Source: Candidatus Methanoperedentaceae archaeon
GTDB lineage: Archaea; Halobacteriota; Methanosarcinia; Methanosarcinales; Methanoperedenaceae
Assembly: GCA_003104905.1 (NCBI GenBank)
Contig: PQAS01000042.1
Location: 62,001 to 126,000 of the forward strand
Length of the DNA stretch: 64,000 bases
Direction of reading: 5' to 3'
Made by a program: the position numbers and the translations under genes. The notes under the pieces were generated by a model, which ran no database searches, was not told the origin of the DNA, and was given only the letters and a program-made list of their open reading frames with translations. Position 1 is the stretch's first letter. Every line of letters begins with the position of its first letter. Below, in pieces: positions 9,524 through 17,402 of the stretch.

Positions 9524-9826
9524 ATGGCTTTATTAGAAACTCTAACATTTGTATTAGGAATAATCTACGGCTACGTAAGCCCTGGAAGAGAAGACCGCGG
9601 TGCATTAATCAAAAAAGGATTAATGATCGGCATAGTGCTTGGCATTATCTTCACAGTACTGGGAACATTTGTGGGCGGTGCTGTCATGACTCTCAGCGGC
9701 GTGGCTATAGGTGTGGCTACATTTATAGAAGTAGTAATCCTTACCGTGCTTTTTATCATAGGCACCTGGATCGGGGACTGGCTTGAAGGAAGAAGCAAGA
9801 GTACAGCATCTAAAATATCTCAATAA
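9524..9826 (+). CDS. Small hypothetical membrane protein
   Basis: A 100-residue protein with hydrophobic stretches at about residues 33-58 and 59-86 and a polar basic tail (EGRSKSTASK). It starts with a weakly hydrophobic segment followed by a charged SPGREDRGALIKKG loop. Glycine-rich helices (GIVLGIIFTVLGTFVGGAV) suggest close packing or oligomerisation. It has a strong GAGGTG ribosome site, its own promoter and a hairpin terminator, so it is probably a well-expressed single gene. I do not recognise the family. Confidence 0.75.
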   Translation: MALLETLTFVLGIIYGYVSPGREDRGALIKKGLMIGIVLGIIFTVLGTFVGGAVMTLSGVAIGVATFIEVVILTVLFIIGTWIGDWLEGRSKSTASKISQ

Positions 9827-9857
9827 ATTCATATAAGGCCTAACTATCGGTAACATG

Positions 9858-9905
9858 AAGCTGCTCTGTCCGGGCTTGTCAGAGCGGCTTTATTAACTTT
9901 TTTAA
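9858..9905 (+). terminator. Hairpin plus T-run terminator
   Basis: AAGCTGCTCTG (9858-9868) pairs with CAGAGCGGCTT (9880-9890) with one wobble pair, and is followed by a T-rich stretch to about 9903. It closes the transcript of the small membrane protein gene. Confidence 0.7.
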
Positions 9906-9950
9906 CTGGTTACTCTGTGGTTGATTAGCCTTAATCGATAACCTGCTAAG

Positions 9951-10472
9951 TCAAGAATACAGCCTTTTATTGTCTATCTGGAGCTTTGCCATTTCTACCG
10001 CATGTTTCGTATAATCTACGCGGGATATTTTTCCATGAGTTAACCAGCCTATGATACCTTCTTCGTACCCGATATCCGGTCTTTCAGTCAAAGGAATAAA
10101 TGCCTGGGATATGGTTATTCCTTCATCAAGGACTCTCTTTATACATTCGGGAGGATATTCAAAGGCGGGCCCAAGACCGATGTATATCTGTTCACCGTCA
10201 AAGATAGCACAACAGCAGAAGTTCATATAACCACTTATTGTTTCCCGCACCCGGGATATCCCGTCCTCGATACCTATTGAATATTCGCACTCGTTGTAAA
10301 CAGACCGTGCCCTTATGATAGCGCCTTCAATTATCTCATCAAGATCCAGGGGCTGCTCCCTGACACCTGACTTACAGGCAATGCCTTTTACTTTATGTGA
10401 CAGAAATACCTTCCGGACAGCCTTTATTTTATTCTCGTTTAGAGAAGCGACATGAATTACTTTTTCAGGCAT
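9951..10472 (-). CDS. Inosine/xanthosine triphosphatase, DUF84/YjjX family
   Basis: Hydrolyses non-canonical purine NTPs (ITP, XTP) in the nucleotide pool, judged by its resemblance to the YjjX/DUF84 family. Typical segments are HVASLNENKIKAVRKVF at the N-terminus, SIGIEDGISR in the centre, and HGKISRVDYTKHAVEMA near the end. I chose the ATG at 10472, which overlaps the upstream stop codon (ATGCCTGA) and begins just before the conserved domain. A longer frame up to 10559 adds 29 residues with no domain character and overlaps the previous gene heavily. It is the last gene of the group that starts with the ArsR gene. Confidence 0.85.
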   Translation of the reverse strand: MPEKVIHVASLNENKIKAVRKVFLSHKVKGIACKSGVREQPLDLDEIIEGAIIRARSVYNECEYSIGIEDGISRVRETISGYMNFCCCAIFDGEQIYIGLGPAFEYPPECIKRVLDEGITISQAFIPLTERPDIGYEEGIIGWLTHGKISRVDYTKHAVEMAKLQIDNKRLYS

Positions 10473-11007
10473 AACTTTCCCTTTTTTCTCGATTTCTCCT
10501 TGTTCTAAAGAATTTCTTGAAATATTTCCATCCTGTCTTACATAGATGGGCTCTCCCAAAAGGGTCTTCTCGTACCCAATCCATCAGGTAGAAGAATTGC
10601 GCTTTGTACTCATCCACTGTTTCCTCAACAATCACAGGTGGCTCCGGGACACCAAGCCCGCGAAGATATTCAATGAACATCTCCTCCCCTTTCTGTTGTG
10701 CTATCCCGTCTATCTTCATGACCGTGAACTTGTAGCCCTCGTTCTTTAACCACTGTGCGGTCATATCATGTATGCAGCCAGAGCATATCTCAATTTCTTC
10801 ATCTTTATGGACATTCAATTTGTTGATCCCTTCTTCAACAATATTTTTTGCTCCAATAAGATATGCTTTCTTCCTGAACATTTCAAGGTTGAAATATTCT
10901 GTCGGGATGATATCATAATATATCTCGAAAGTCTCTTTCCTGACAATGATGATACCTACACCTCCGACTGGTGTTCCCCACCCCTGGTCATCAACCTGGA
11001 TTGTCAT
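10465..11007 (-). CDS. Conserved hypothetical protein, possible nuclease-like fold
   Basis: A soluble 180-residue protein that I do not recognise. The N-terminus DDQGWGTPVGGVGIIIVRKETFEIYYDIIP looks like the first strands of an RNase H-like or ribonuclease HI fold, but the usual set of acidic residues is not clear. A CSGCIHD motif lies in the middle (residues about 75-81) and the C-terminus is very basic (RTRRNREKR). The gene overlaps the ArsR gene by four bases (ATGA) and the DUF84 gene by eight, so all three are translationally linked. A decayed copy of its 5' end lies at 12448-12499. Confidence 0.65.
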   Translation of the reverse strand: MTIQVDDQGWGTPVGGVGIIIVRKETFEIYYDIIPTEYFNLEMFRKKAYLIGAKNIVEEGINKLNVHKDEEIEICSGCIHDMTAQWLKNEGYKFTVMKIDGIAQQKGEEMFIEYLRGLGVPEPPVIVEETVDEYKAQFFYLMDWVREDPFGRAHLCKTGWKYFKKFFRTRRNREKRESYA

Positions 11008-11381
11008 AGACTATTCATATGTTTTTTAATATTTGATTGTATGCCATTTAAAACACAAACTGCACTTTCATTTATCCTGTAAAACTTCCATTTTGACTTC
11101 ATATAGGAGTCCACTACACCGCTTTTTTTCATTATTGCCAAATGATGAGACATGAGATTTTGTTTCATATTAGTCTGCATTACAAGCTCACAAACACAAT
11201 GGTCGCTTTTCATTAATAGAAATGCTATTTTTAGGCGTAAGGGGTGCGATAGACTGTATAGAATTCTACTAATATTCCTCAAAGACTCTTCATCAGGTGT
11301 TTCTTCCAGTTGCTTTTTGAGTTCTTCTTCTAATTCTATCTTTATTAATGGATCAGAGGCGCAACATCTTTGACTCTTCAT
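11004..11381 (-). CDS. ArsR/SmtB family metal-responsive repressor
   Basis: A winged-helix DNA-binding repressor of 125 residues. The helix-turn-helix is the segment NMKQNLMSHHLAIMKKSG, and the wing leads to WKFYRI. The metal-sensing pair is likely DHCVCEL, equivalent to the ELCVCDL motif of arsenic or cadmium sensors. An extra RCCAS pair near the N-terminus could add ligands, as in CadC-like sensors. It heads a leftward operon with the hypothetical and DUF84 genes and is divergent from a small membrane protein gene. A palindrome in the shared gap is a plausible operator. Confidence 0.9.
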   Translation of the reverse strand: MKSQRCCASDPLIKIELEEELKKQLEETPDEESLRNISRILYSLSHPLRLKIAFLLMKSDHCVCELVMQTNMKQNLMSHHLAIMKKSGVVDSYMKSKWKFYRINESAVCVLNGIQSNIKKHMNSL

Positions 11382-11416
11382 AAATTAATGTGGAATATCA
11401 ATTTTCTTTGAATTTG

Positions 11417-11433
11417 AACTCAAGAGTTTAAAT
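11417..11433. promoter_or_regulatory. Inverted repeat and TATA box between arsR-like and membrane gene
   Basis: AACTC-AA-GAGTT (11417-11428) runs straight into the TATA-like GTTTAAATA (11426-11434) of the rightward gene. A repressor bound here would block that promoter, and possibly the arsR promoter as well. The ArsR-like protein next to it is the obvious candidate. Confidence 0.45.
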
Positions 11434-11465
11434 ACATTCGCACAGGATTATTATCCGGTGGTAAT

Positions 11466-11852
11466 ATGAATGCAACAGAAAGCGTTGAAAAATTAGCTCT
11501 TCAGGATGATGGTAGAGATTTGAACAGGCGTTACGAATTAGTCGCATGGGGTGCCTTATTTATTTTGTTCGGCGCCATTGATCTGGTTCCCGCCGTACCC
11601 GCTGGTACAGAATGGCTGGGGATTGCGATCATTCTCCTGGGATTGAACATGATGCGCTATATCAGCAAAATTCCGACGAACATAATTTCGATTACGCTTG
11701 GCATGATCGCTCTTGTCCTGGGCACATCAAGACTGCTCCATCTGCGCGATACATTGCCATTCTTTGAAACTCTCCTGATTGTGACCGGAATAGTCTTGCT
11801 TGTCCGCAGCGTAGCCAAAAGAAATAGTGATGGCTGCTGCTTCTGGGTATAG
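11466..11852 (+). CDS. Small membrane protein (LiaF/DUF5668-like)
   Basis: A 128-residue protein with four hydrophobic segments: about residues 26-44, 49-63, 70-88 and 96-115. The C-terminus is RNSDGCCFWV, whose cysteine pair could bind metal. The repeated 'W-G-x-x-F-I-L-F-G' and 'L-G-I-A-I-I-L-L-G' pattern resembles the membrane part of LiaF/DUF5668 proteins. It is divergent from the ArsR-like repressor and is probably its regulatory target, and it may form an operon with the DUF2892 remnant 36 bases downstream. Function unknown. Confidence 0.7.
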   Translation: MNATESVEKLALQDDGRDLNRRYELVAWGALFILFGAIDLVPAVPAGTEWLGIAIILLGLNMMRYISKIPTNIISITLGMIALVLGTSRLLHLRDTLPFFETLLIVTGIVLLVRSVAKRNSDGCCFWV

Positions 11853-11888
11853 TATGGATACGAAAACAAAAGAGTAAGGAGAGAAACT

Positions 11889-12080
11889 ATGCAGAAAAAT
11901 ATGGGCGGTTTGGACAGAGGTATCAGGATAATAGCAGGAATTATATTGATCGCACTTGGGATTCTCTAGGCAATCCCATATGCAACTATAATTGGTATAT
12001 TTGGAGCATTTATTCTATTGACCGGCATATCGGGATTTTGCATATTATACGTCCCCCTGGGTATTTCTACACGTAAATAA
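11889..12080 (+). pseudogene. DUF2892 (YgaP-like) membrane protein gene interrupted by TAG
   Basis: Reading from the ATG at 11889 gives KNMGGLDRGIRIIAGIILI, then an in-frame TAG at 11967-11969, then AIPYATIIGIFGAFILLTG and GFCILYVPLGISTRK up to TAA at 12078. Apart from the amber codon this is a complete, normal-length DUF2892 two-helix membrane protein with its usual GFC-LY-P-LGI ending. A GGAG ribosome site (AAGGAGAGAAACT) precedes the ATG. Read-through, a recent nonsense mutation or a sequencing error would each explain it. Other genes in the window end in TAG, so general recoding is unlikely. Confidence 0.75.
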
Positions 12081-12087
12081 AGCAGAA

Positions 12088-12357
12088 ATGATCGTAAACC
12101 GCATAGAAAAAGTGCAGCACTGCATCTCTGACCAATGGAAGCTGTGGATAACTGCCTATCTCGATAGCCAGCCCGACCTTAAGGAGCTTGCAGAAAAGCT
12201 GAATGCGCGTTACTCGGAGAGTCTTGGGATTGTATTAGTGCATATGGGAAGACGGATGGTTATTTTCTTTGAATGTGGAAAAGTAACGATCAGGGCAAAT
12301 GATATAGAGGAAGGGAGGAAGGTTATTAACTCCATGCTTGCGAGGAGCGGATTTTGA
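12088..12357 (+). CDS. Hypothetical protein, 89 aa
   Basis: A small soluble protein starting eight bases after the DUF2892 reading frame. It has an amphipathic first half (LKELAEKLNARYSESLGI) and a beta-rich second half (VLVHMGRRMVIFFECGKVTIRA). There are no membrane segments and no familiar motif. The closeness to the gene upstream suggests co-transcription with the ArsR-controlled membrane genes. Codon use and the even domain-like composition support it as a real gene. Confidence 0.6.
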   Translation: MIVNRIEKVQHCISDQWKLWITAYLDSQPDLKELAEKLNARYSESLGIVLVHMGRRMVIFFECGKVTIRANDIEEGRKVINSMLARSGF

Positions 12358-12392
12358 GATTAAGATAATTAATGTGTTTGATCTTATTCTGG

Positions 12393-12406
12393 TTGGAATA
12401 TTCCAA
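12393..12406. repeat. Perfect 14-base palindrome
   Basis: TTGGAATATTCCAA is a perfect palindrome in the gap between the small gene ending at 12357 and the decayed gene fragment. It could be an operator or a site left by recombination; nothing else nearby tells which. Confidence 0.4.
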
Positions 12407-12447
12407 TGGTATATAGAGTAAAGAAGAGGTCTTTTAGCCAAATTTTC

Positions 12448-12499
12448 TTCCTGACAATGATGATTCCTACACCTCCGGATTCCCACCCCTGGCCATCAA
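12448..12499 (-). pseudogene. Decayed duplicate of the 5' end of the gene at 10465-11007
   Basis: On the minus strand this stretch reads in frame as DGQGWESGGVGIIIVRKK, against DDQGWGTPVGGVGIIIVRKE in the intact gene at 10937-10994. The DNA is nearly identical apart from a six-base gap. Only about 50 bases remain. The stop codon of the RloB-like gene (12496-12498) falls inside this fragment, so it marks one edge of the inserted defence-like pair. Confidence 0.75.
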
Positions 12500-13104
12500 T
12501 TTTTGGCAGCAATTTTGAGAAACTCTTCAACGATTACTGATACCTGAGTCGAAGGATTGCTTTCAACACATAATAATTCTATCCCATTTTTTTTATGCAA
12601 TTCTATTAATTGGTTTGCATTTTTAATTGCATGTACTCTCTTATCTTTCAATTTTTCATAAACATCTATATTTTTCTCGTATTCTGGCATGAATTCTTTC
12701 AATTTAACCATCACATCTTCACGATATATCTTGTAGAGGATTGGGGTATAATGCAAAAGAAACCATAATTCGAAACTAGGATTAGATAAACATAACAAAA
12801 CATTTTTCCCTGCAATCTTACAAGCGCGAGCTATTTTTTCATTGGTATTTTCATCACAATCAAAAACGCACCAAACCGTATCTCCAGTCTTTAAATGAAG
12901 CTTTCGGTATTCAAGAGCATAAGTTGTAAGATTTACGGGATCTGTGCATTTTGGCTTGGGTATTTCAATTTTTATATTACTGCTTCGTAAAACTGTTCTA
13001 TATTTCTCAAAATATATTCTTTCTGTTACTTTTCCTTCACAGACAATTACAAAAAATTTATTCTCTCTTCTTGTTCCACGCTTTCTTCTTCGACCTGCAT
13101 TCAT
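12496..13104 (-). CDS. RloB-like protein
   Basis: A 202-residue protein of the RloB family, known from restriction-linked loci and AbiL-type abortive infection pairs. A TOPRIM-like arrangement is visible: Glu23 in VCEGKVTE, then Asp82 and Asp84 in WCVFDCDE, followed by the family's hallmark SNPSFELWFLLHY at residues 107-119. These acidic residues suggest a metal-dependent nuclease. The start ATG overlaps the stop codon of the ATPase gene upstream (ATGA), so the two form a toxin-effector and ATPase-sensor style pair. The region is clearly more AT-rich than its neighbours, in line with transfer. Confidence 0.85.
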   Translation of the reverse strand: MNAGRRRKRGTRRENKFFVIVCEGKVTERIYFEKYRTVLRSSNIKIEIPKPKCTDPVNLTTYALEYRKLHLKTGDTVWCVFDCDENTNEKIARACKIAGKNVLLCLSNPSFELWFLLHYTPILYKIYREDVMVKLKEFMPEYEKNIDVYEKLKDKRVHAIKNANQLIELHKKNGIELLCVESNPSTQVSVIVEEFLKIAAKN

Positions 13105-14408
13105 GAAAATATCCTTTCACCACTTATGAATGGTATAGCCCCATATCTTCCTTCAAGATATCCAATTTGAATATTCTTATCTTTACGTGGACTAAATTCT
13201 AGGAGGGAGTAAAGGTCTGTACTTCCAACTTTTGGATTTTTTGAGGTAAACCAGATTTGATCTCGTCTAAATAAATCCAGATTAAGCAAGTTAGTGTTGT
13301 GTGTGGTGAAGATTAGTTGAGCATTATTCTTATTTTGAGTTGGATCATGAAATAAATCAATTAAGAAAACATTCAATTTGTGATGTAATTTTGTATCTAA
13401 CTCGTCAACTACCAAAACACTACCCTTGTCTAATGCATCAATCCAAGGACCAATTAAAGAGAATAATCTTTTTGTCCCTTCAGATTCTTCTTCAAACTCG
13501 AATTCGACCTTAAATTCATCTCCTTCATTGTTAGGGGCTTTATGAATAGTTTTGATATCCATATTCACCAATAGCATTCCTTTATCATCCTGCTCCAATA
13601 TTATTGATTCAGTTTTGAGAGTCTTTTTGACAGTTGGAGAATCATGAAGAAGACCAATAGAAACATCTTCAAGAGGAACTTTTTCTATATTAGCAGATAA
13701 ATCGATTATACCCAAATCAGCTAAGTCAAGAGCTTTTAATATGATTTTTTTTAGATTTTCATCTTTATTATACAATTCAACCGTTTTGTTAATTAATCCG
13801 GGATTATCAGTTGCTATTACTGTTGTTAAAGTGTCTTTAAACCAATTAAAAGCTTCAGATGTTGTTTTATTGTTTAATTGAGTTGAAATTGAAAGATATA
13901 GAGCATTTTCTAATGTTTTTTCCGAAAAAAATTTTTGGTTTTTCTTATCTATTGTGAATCTATAATTATAAGTGTCTTTTCTTTCAAAAATAAGTGATTT
14001 ATGGCCTTCAGGATAATAATATAAATATTCATTAATAATCTTTTCATTCGTAAAAGAAACTCCATAAACATATTTGATATTATTTTGGATAAAAACAATT
14101 TCGAATTTAGTTGGCTTAGAAAGATAGTCCTTATCAAGTTTAAATGGGGAGTAACTGAGTTCAGTACCTTTTTGAAATTTATGAGATTTCATTACTAGGC
14201 CCTTCAAAGAATTAAAAGCTAAAACCACATTGCTTTTTCCAGAAGCGTTTGGTCCAGATATTACTGCACTTCGCAATAATTTATCTTTTTTTAATATATC
14301 TTTTTGAATTAAATTATTATCTAGTGACTTATCAGAGGAAGCTACTAAACTTAATGTTACTTCTTCCTTGATAGAACGAAAATTTTGGATACTAAATTCA
14401 ATCAACAT
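13101..14408 (-). CDS. AAA15/21-type ATPase (RloA/AbiLi-like)
   Basis: A 435-residue ABC-like ATPase of the OLD/RloA type. The N-terminus LIEFSIQNFRSIKEEVTLSL is typical; the Walker A is GPNASGKS at residues 52-59 and the Walker B is VLVVDELDTKLHH around residue 335. A TTHNTNLLN switch follows, and the signature region is SEGTKRLF. Members act as sensors that hold or release a nuclease partner, here probably the RloB-like protein translated from the overlapping next gene. The coding strand is A/T-rich with many AAA and AAT codons, unlike the flanking genes. It probably serves phage or plasmid defence. Confidence 0.88.
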   Translation of the reverse strand: MLIEFSIQNFRSIKEEVTLSLVASSDKSLDNNLIQKDILKKDKLLRSAVISGPNASGKSNVVLAFNSLKGLVMKSHKFQKGTELSYSPFKLDKDYLSKPTKFEIVFIQNNIKYVYGVSFTNEKIINEYLYYYPEGHKSLIFERKDTYNYRFTIDKKNQKFFSEKTLENALYLSISTQLNNKTTSEAFNWFKDTLTTVIATDNPGLINKTVELYNKDENLKKIILKALDLADLGIIDLSANIEKVPLEDVSIGLLHDSPTVKKTLKTESIILEQDDKGMLLVNMDIKTIHKAPNNEGDEFKVEFEFEEESEGTKRLFSLIGPWIDALDKGSVLVVDELDTKLHHKLNVFLIDLFHDPTQNKNNAQLIFTTHNTNLLNLDLFRRDQIWFTSKNPKVGSTDLYSLLEFSPRKDKNIQIGYLEGRYGAIPFISGERIFS

Positions 14409-14554
14409 TTAATTCAACCTGATAATTAAATCATCATTTTTGTGATAAATGCACAAATATTAGCTATAAAGTTTGAATAGTATATATACATTCTGCCTTT
14501 AAATTCTTAAATGAATCAATATTTAATAACATCTTTGATTCCAGTTCAATCTTT

Positions 14555-15622
14555 CTAATCCGACCCGGAAATTTGAAATCTGATCATACCTGCATAGAGC
14601 ACAATTGCAGAGGCCGCATACCCCCCGCAGTAAACAAGCACCTCTGCCCCGATAGAATCGGCACTGAGCCTCGTTACCAGGTTAAAAGGAGAATTCGTGA
14701 AAATATAACCTGCAAGGAACATCAATATAAGCACAAGTGAATACAAATACTGTGAAATCATCCTCTTTTTATATTTGACTGCTATCATTGCTCCAAGAAT
14801 AACAACGATGGCTGCAATTATTCCACACAAGAGCAGGATGAATCCGATGTTATAAACAATGACCCCATTTAACCTCAAAAGAAGAAGCCATAGAAATGCC
14901 TGCGCAGGGACAATAATAATAGCCGTGATCATCTTTCCGTTCACTATCTGCGAAAATGATACCGGGGAAACCAGCAGCAAATCCATGGTCTTGCGCTCAT
15001 ATTCCTCGGTCAGCATATCGATTATCAAGCCGCCGGAAATGAAAACCGGTGTAAAAACAAGAAGCGGAATAAGTATCCCATATATGAATTCAAAATAGGT
15101 GGAGGTTTTTCCAGGCATATCATCAACATAGAGTCTTATGGGTTCAAAACCAATTCTCGCTCCTCTTATATCGCGGACGTAGCTTTCATATTCCTCCAGT
15201 GGTTTTTTTAGCTGCAGTGTTACGAAGGTGCCCCTTATATCCGATTTTGGAAGATAGATTACCAGGTTGATGAGTTCATTTCCTCCCGCGTCCTCTTTCG
15301 GGATGACGACTATGGCATCGATTCTATTACTGTCAAAATCAGAACGTGCAGAGACAATGTCTGTATAATAATGCGGATTCACCTGGCTGTCTTTTATGAA
15401 TTGTACCAGTTCTCCCTGCCCAACAATTCCCACTTCTGCCCTGGGACTGTCATACTTGCTGAGAGAGGAGGGATCAAAAAAGGAAGCAAGACCTATTACG
15501 ATCATAGATGAGAAGGAAGCAATTAATAATTGAACGATAATTGCAAGCAAAAGTGTTTTTTCATTCAGGAGTGATCCTATCTCCTTTTTTACTATGACTC
15601 TTGAATTAACCAAAAACAACAC
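14555..15622 (-). CDS. ABC-2 type transporter permease
   Basis: Membrane subunit of an ABC exporter (355 residues). It has one N-terminal membrane helix, a large outside loop (about residues 50-170) and about five C-terminal helices, as in NatB-type ABC-2 permeases. The motif MLTEEYERKTMDLLLVSPVSFSQIVNGK is the typical cytoplasmic coupling segment. It begins with GTG and overlaps the preceding permease gene by 17 bases. With the divergent ATPase gene at 17403 it likely forms one export complex; the cargo is not evident. Confidence 0.88.
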   Translation of the reverse strand: MLFLVNSRVIVKKEIGSLLNEKTLLLAIIVQLLIASFSSMIVIGLASFFDPSSLSKYDSPRAEVGIVGQGELVQFIKDSQVNPHYYTDIVSARSDFDSNRIDAIVVIPKEDAGGNELINLVIYLPKSDIRGTFVTLQLKKPLEEYESYVRDIRGARIGFEPIRLYVDDMPGKTSTYFEFIYGILIPLLVFTPVFISGGLIIDMLTEEYERKTMDLLLVSPVSFSQIVNGKMITAIIIVPAQAFLWLLLLRLNGVIVYNIGFILLLCGIIAAIVVILGAMIAVKYKKRMISQYLYSLVLILMFLAGYIFTNSPFNLVTRLSADSIGAEVLVYCGGYAASAIVLYAGMIRFQISGSD

Positions 15623-17351
15623 TCCTTACCAGGTAAAGATTATAGGCTGCATGTACCATCGATGCTATGACAACACAGGCCAGATACTCCCGATGCCCCA
15701 GGTATCGGATTGCCAGGGAGGACGATGCCGTGGAAGTTACATGCAGGATCAATGGAAACACAAGAAGTCCTATCCCCATTACTGATCCGAATGCTGAGCC
15801 GGCAATACTGGCAACGACCACAAGAAGCAGAAGCTTTTCACCTGCAAAAAAACCAAGACCTGATAATATTGCGAATTTCAGGGCATTAACGGTGGTAACA
15901 TCAGCCATTTTTCGTGAAAAGACCGTATATATCCCTACTGATTTTATAATTTCTTCAATGAACGCTGCCACAATAATAAAAAAGAATATTCCGATGCGGA
16001 TAGGAAAATTAAACATGAGGACGATAAGCATTAACTGGATTGAAAATACAAGAGGCAATAGTGCGATACTCAGGAAGAAAAGCGGGAATGGCACTCGTTT
16101 AATAAATTCCTGGATAGAATCCAGGAGTTTTTCTTTGATGGATTTTTGCGTGAACAGGTCTTCTTCCCTGTAAATGAAAATCCCGAATATGAAAATCAGG
16201 ATGGATAACAGGTACAATGGGGTCGTTGAGAACATATAATCGCTTACCGAAACGGCCTCATTCTCAAGCAGCCTGACAACAAGGGTTATCGGTGAAATGA
16301 TGCTTATGGAATGGATATTTGCAAACATCGCAGGAAAGAAGATATAACCGGACAGGAAAACTGAAAGGAAGATCAGAACAAAACTGAGCTCCTTGAAACT
16401 TCGTGCAATAATCGCCCCCAGGAAACTTGTTGAGAGGAACATCAGGGAAACAGGCAGCATGATCAGGATTATTAAGGGGCTTCCTCCAAGTTTTAATGTC
16501 ATTATTGCCACAAGCGCCATTGAACCCAGAAGATACGGCAAAAGCTTACCAAGGACGATCTCGTATGAATTAAGCGGCGATACGAGCAAAAGTTCACCTT
16601 TTCTCTTTATTCTTTCATCCATTATGCTCGATGAAAAGAACTGCGCGATAAAATAAATGGGAAAGATAAATATGAAACTGAGAACAACGGATTTAAAAGG
16701 AACGGGCGGGTCAAAATGAGATGGAGTTGCAAGTGATTGGCCGCTTATTAGTGAGACTTTTTTTATTTCAGTGATCTCTTTAATTGAAGGAGTATTCCCG
16801 GCCGTTTTTTCCGGGATTTTTTCAATTACCTGTTGCGCTGCGGATGATTTTTTTTCATTTGATTTTTCGATCTGCGGAAGTGTATTGATCGATGGGGTCT
16901 GGAAAGCCTGTTCCCGGGCAATATTCTTAATAGTGATCCACACCGGGAAAGTATTATTCAGGTCATTATACGATAATAACCTGGCTTCATCGTATCTTTT
17001 TATTGTTTTGTCTATAGCATCCAGAGCGGATATGGACTTATCAGTGTCACGGTAGTAGATTTTTGCCCCGTTTATGAGTATGTCAAATCCTTCATTTTCA
17101 AAAAGAGATCCCGCATCCTCTGCCACATGAACTTCGAATTTCGCCTCACTTTGCAAAACCCTGGCAATGGATGCGTCTGTTACTGCGACCCTGTAAATAT
17201 TATCATTAATATGAAGACCTGATTGGGCGGCAAAAAAAGAAGTCATACCTATCAAGATCAATATAATGAAAGAAAGGAAACGGGTCTTAAGGCTGAAACT
17301 TGATTTTGTCTTCCTTAATTCCCATCTGGCTATAGTAAATATTCGCCTCAT
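15606..17351 (-). CDS. ABC-2 permease fused to a PrsW-like (M82) membrane protease domain
   Basis: A 581-residue fusion. Residues 1 to about 400 form an ABC-2 permease, with the coupling segment DERIKRKGELLLVSPLNSYE. The last 170 residues match the PrsW/CPBP-type intramembrane protease pattern: EEIIK at 466-470, SGLGFFAGEK with Glu near 505, HVTSTASSSLAIRYL with His near 537, and MVHAAYNLYLV with His near 567. These are the acidic and histidine positions used by glutamate-type membrane peptidases. It overlaps the second permease gene and is divergent from the ATPase gene. The protease may process an exported peptide or a regulator; this is inference from the fusion. Confidence 0.85.
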   Translation of the reverse strand: MRRIFTIARWELRKTKSSFSLKTRFLSFIILILIGMTSFFAAQSGLHINDNIYRVAVTDASIARVLQSEAKFEVHVAEDAGSLFENEGFDILINGAKIYYRDTDKSISALDAIDKTIKRYDEARLLSYNDLNNTFPVWITIKNIAREQAFQTPSINTLPQIEKSNEKKSSAAQQVIEKIPEKTAGNTPSIKEITEIKKVSLISGQSLATPSHFDPPVPFKSVVLSFIFIFPIYFIAQFFSSSIMDERIKRKGELLLVSPLNSYEIVLGKLLPYLLGSMALVAIMTLKLGGSPLIILIMLPVSLMFLSTSFLGAIIARSFKELSFVLIFLSVFLSGYIFFPAMFANIHSISIISPITLVVRLLENEAVSVSDYMFSTTPLYLLSILIFIFGIFIYREEDLFTQKSIKEKLLDSIQEFIKRVPFPLFFLSIALLPLVFSIQLMLIVLMFNFPIRIGIFFFIIVAAFIEEIIKSVGIYTVFSRKMADVTTVNALKFAILSGLGFFAGEKLLLLVVVASIAGSAFGSVMGIGLLVFPLILHVTSTASSSLAIRYLGHREYLACVVIASMVHAAYNLYLVRSVVFG

Positions 17352-17402
17352 ATTTCTCTCATCATAATGTTTATTATACTCATAAGATAAATAAGTATTT
17401 CT
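17352..17402. promoter_or_regulatory. Divergent promoter region of the ABC transporter genes
   Basis: This 51-base AT-rich gap separates the permease genes (leftward) from the ATPase gene (rightward) and includes TTTATTATAC and AGATAAATAAG, possible TATA elements. The rightward gene starts almost directly after, so its transcript may be leaderless. Confidence 0.4.

Noticed and set aside
11889-12080. TAG as a general sense codon (pyrrolysine recoding)
   Set aside because: ileS and the gene at 11466 end in TAG without any read-through extension that makes sense, so TAG is a normal stop here. Only a local exception or mutation remains possible.
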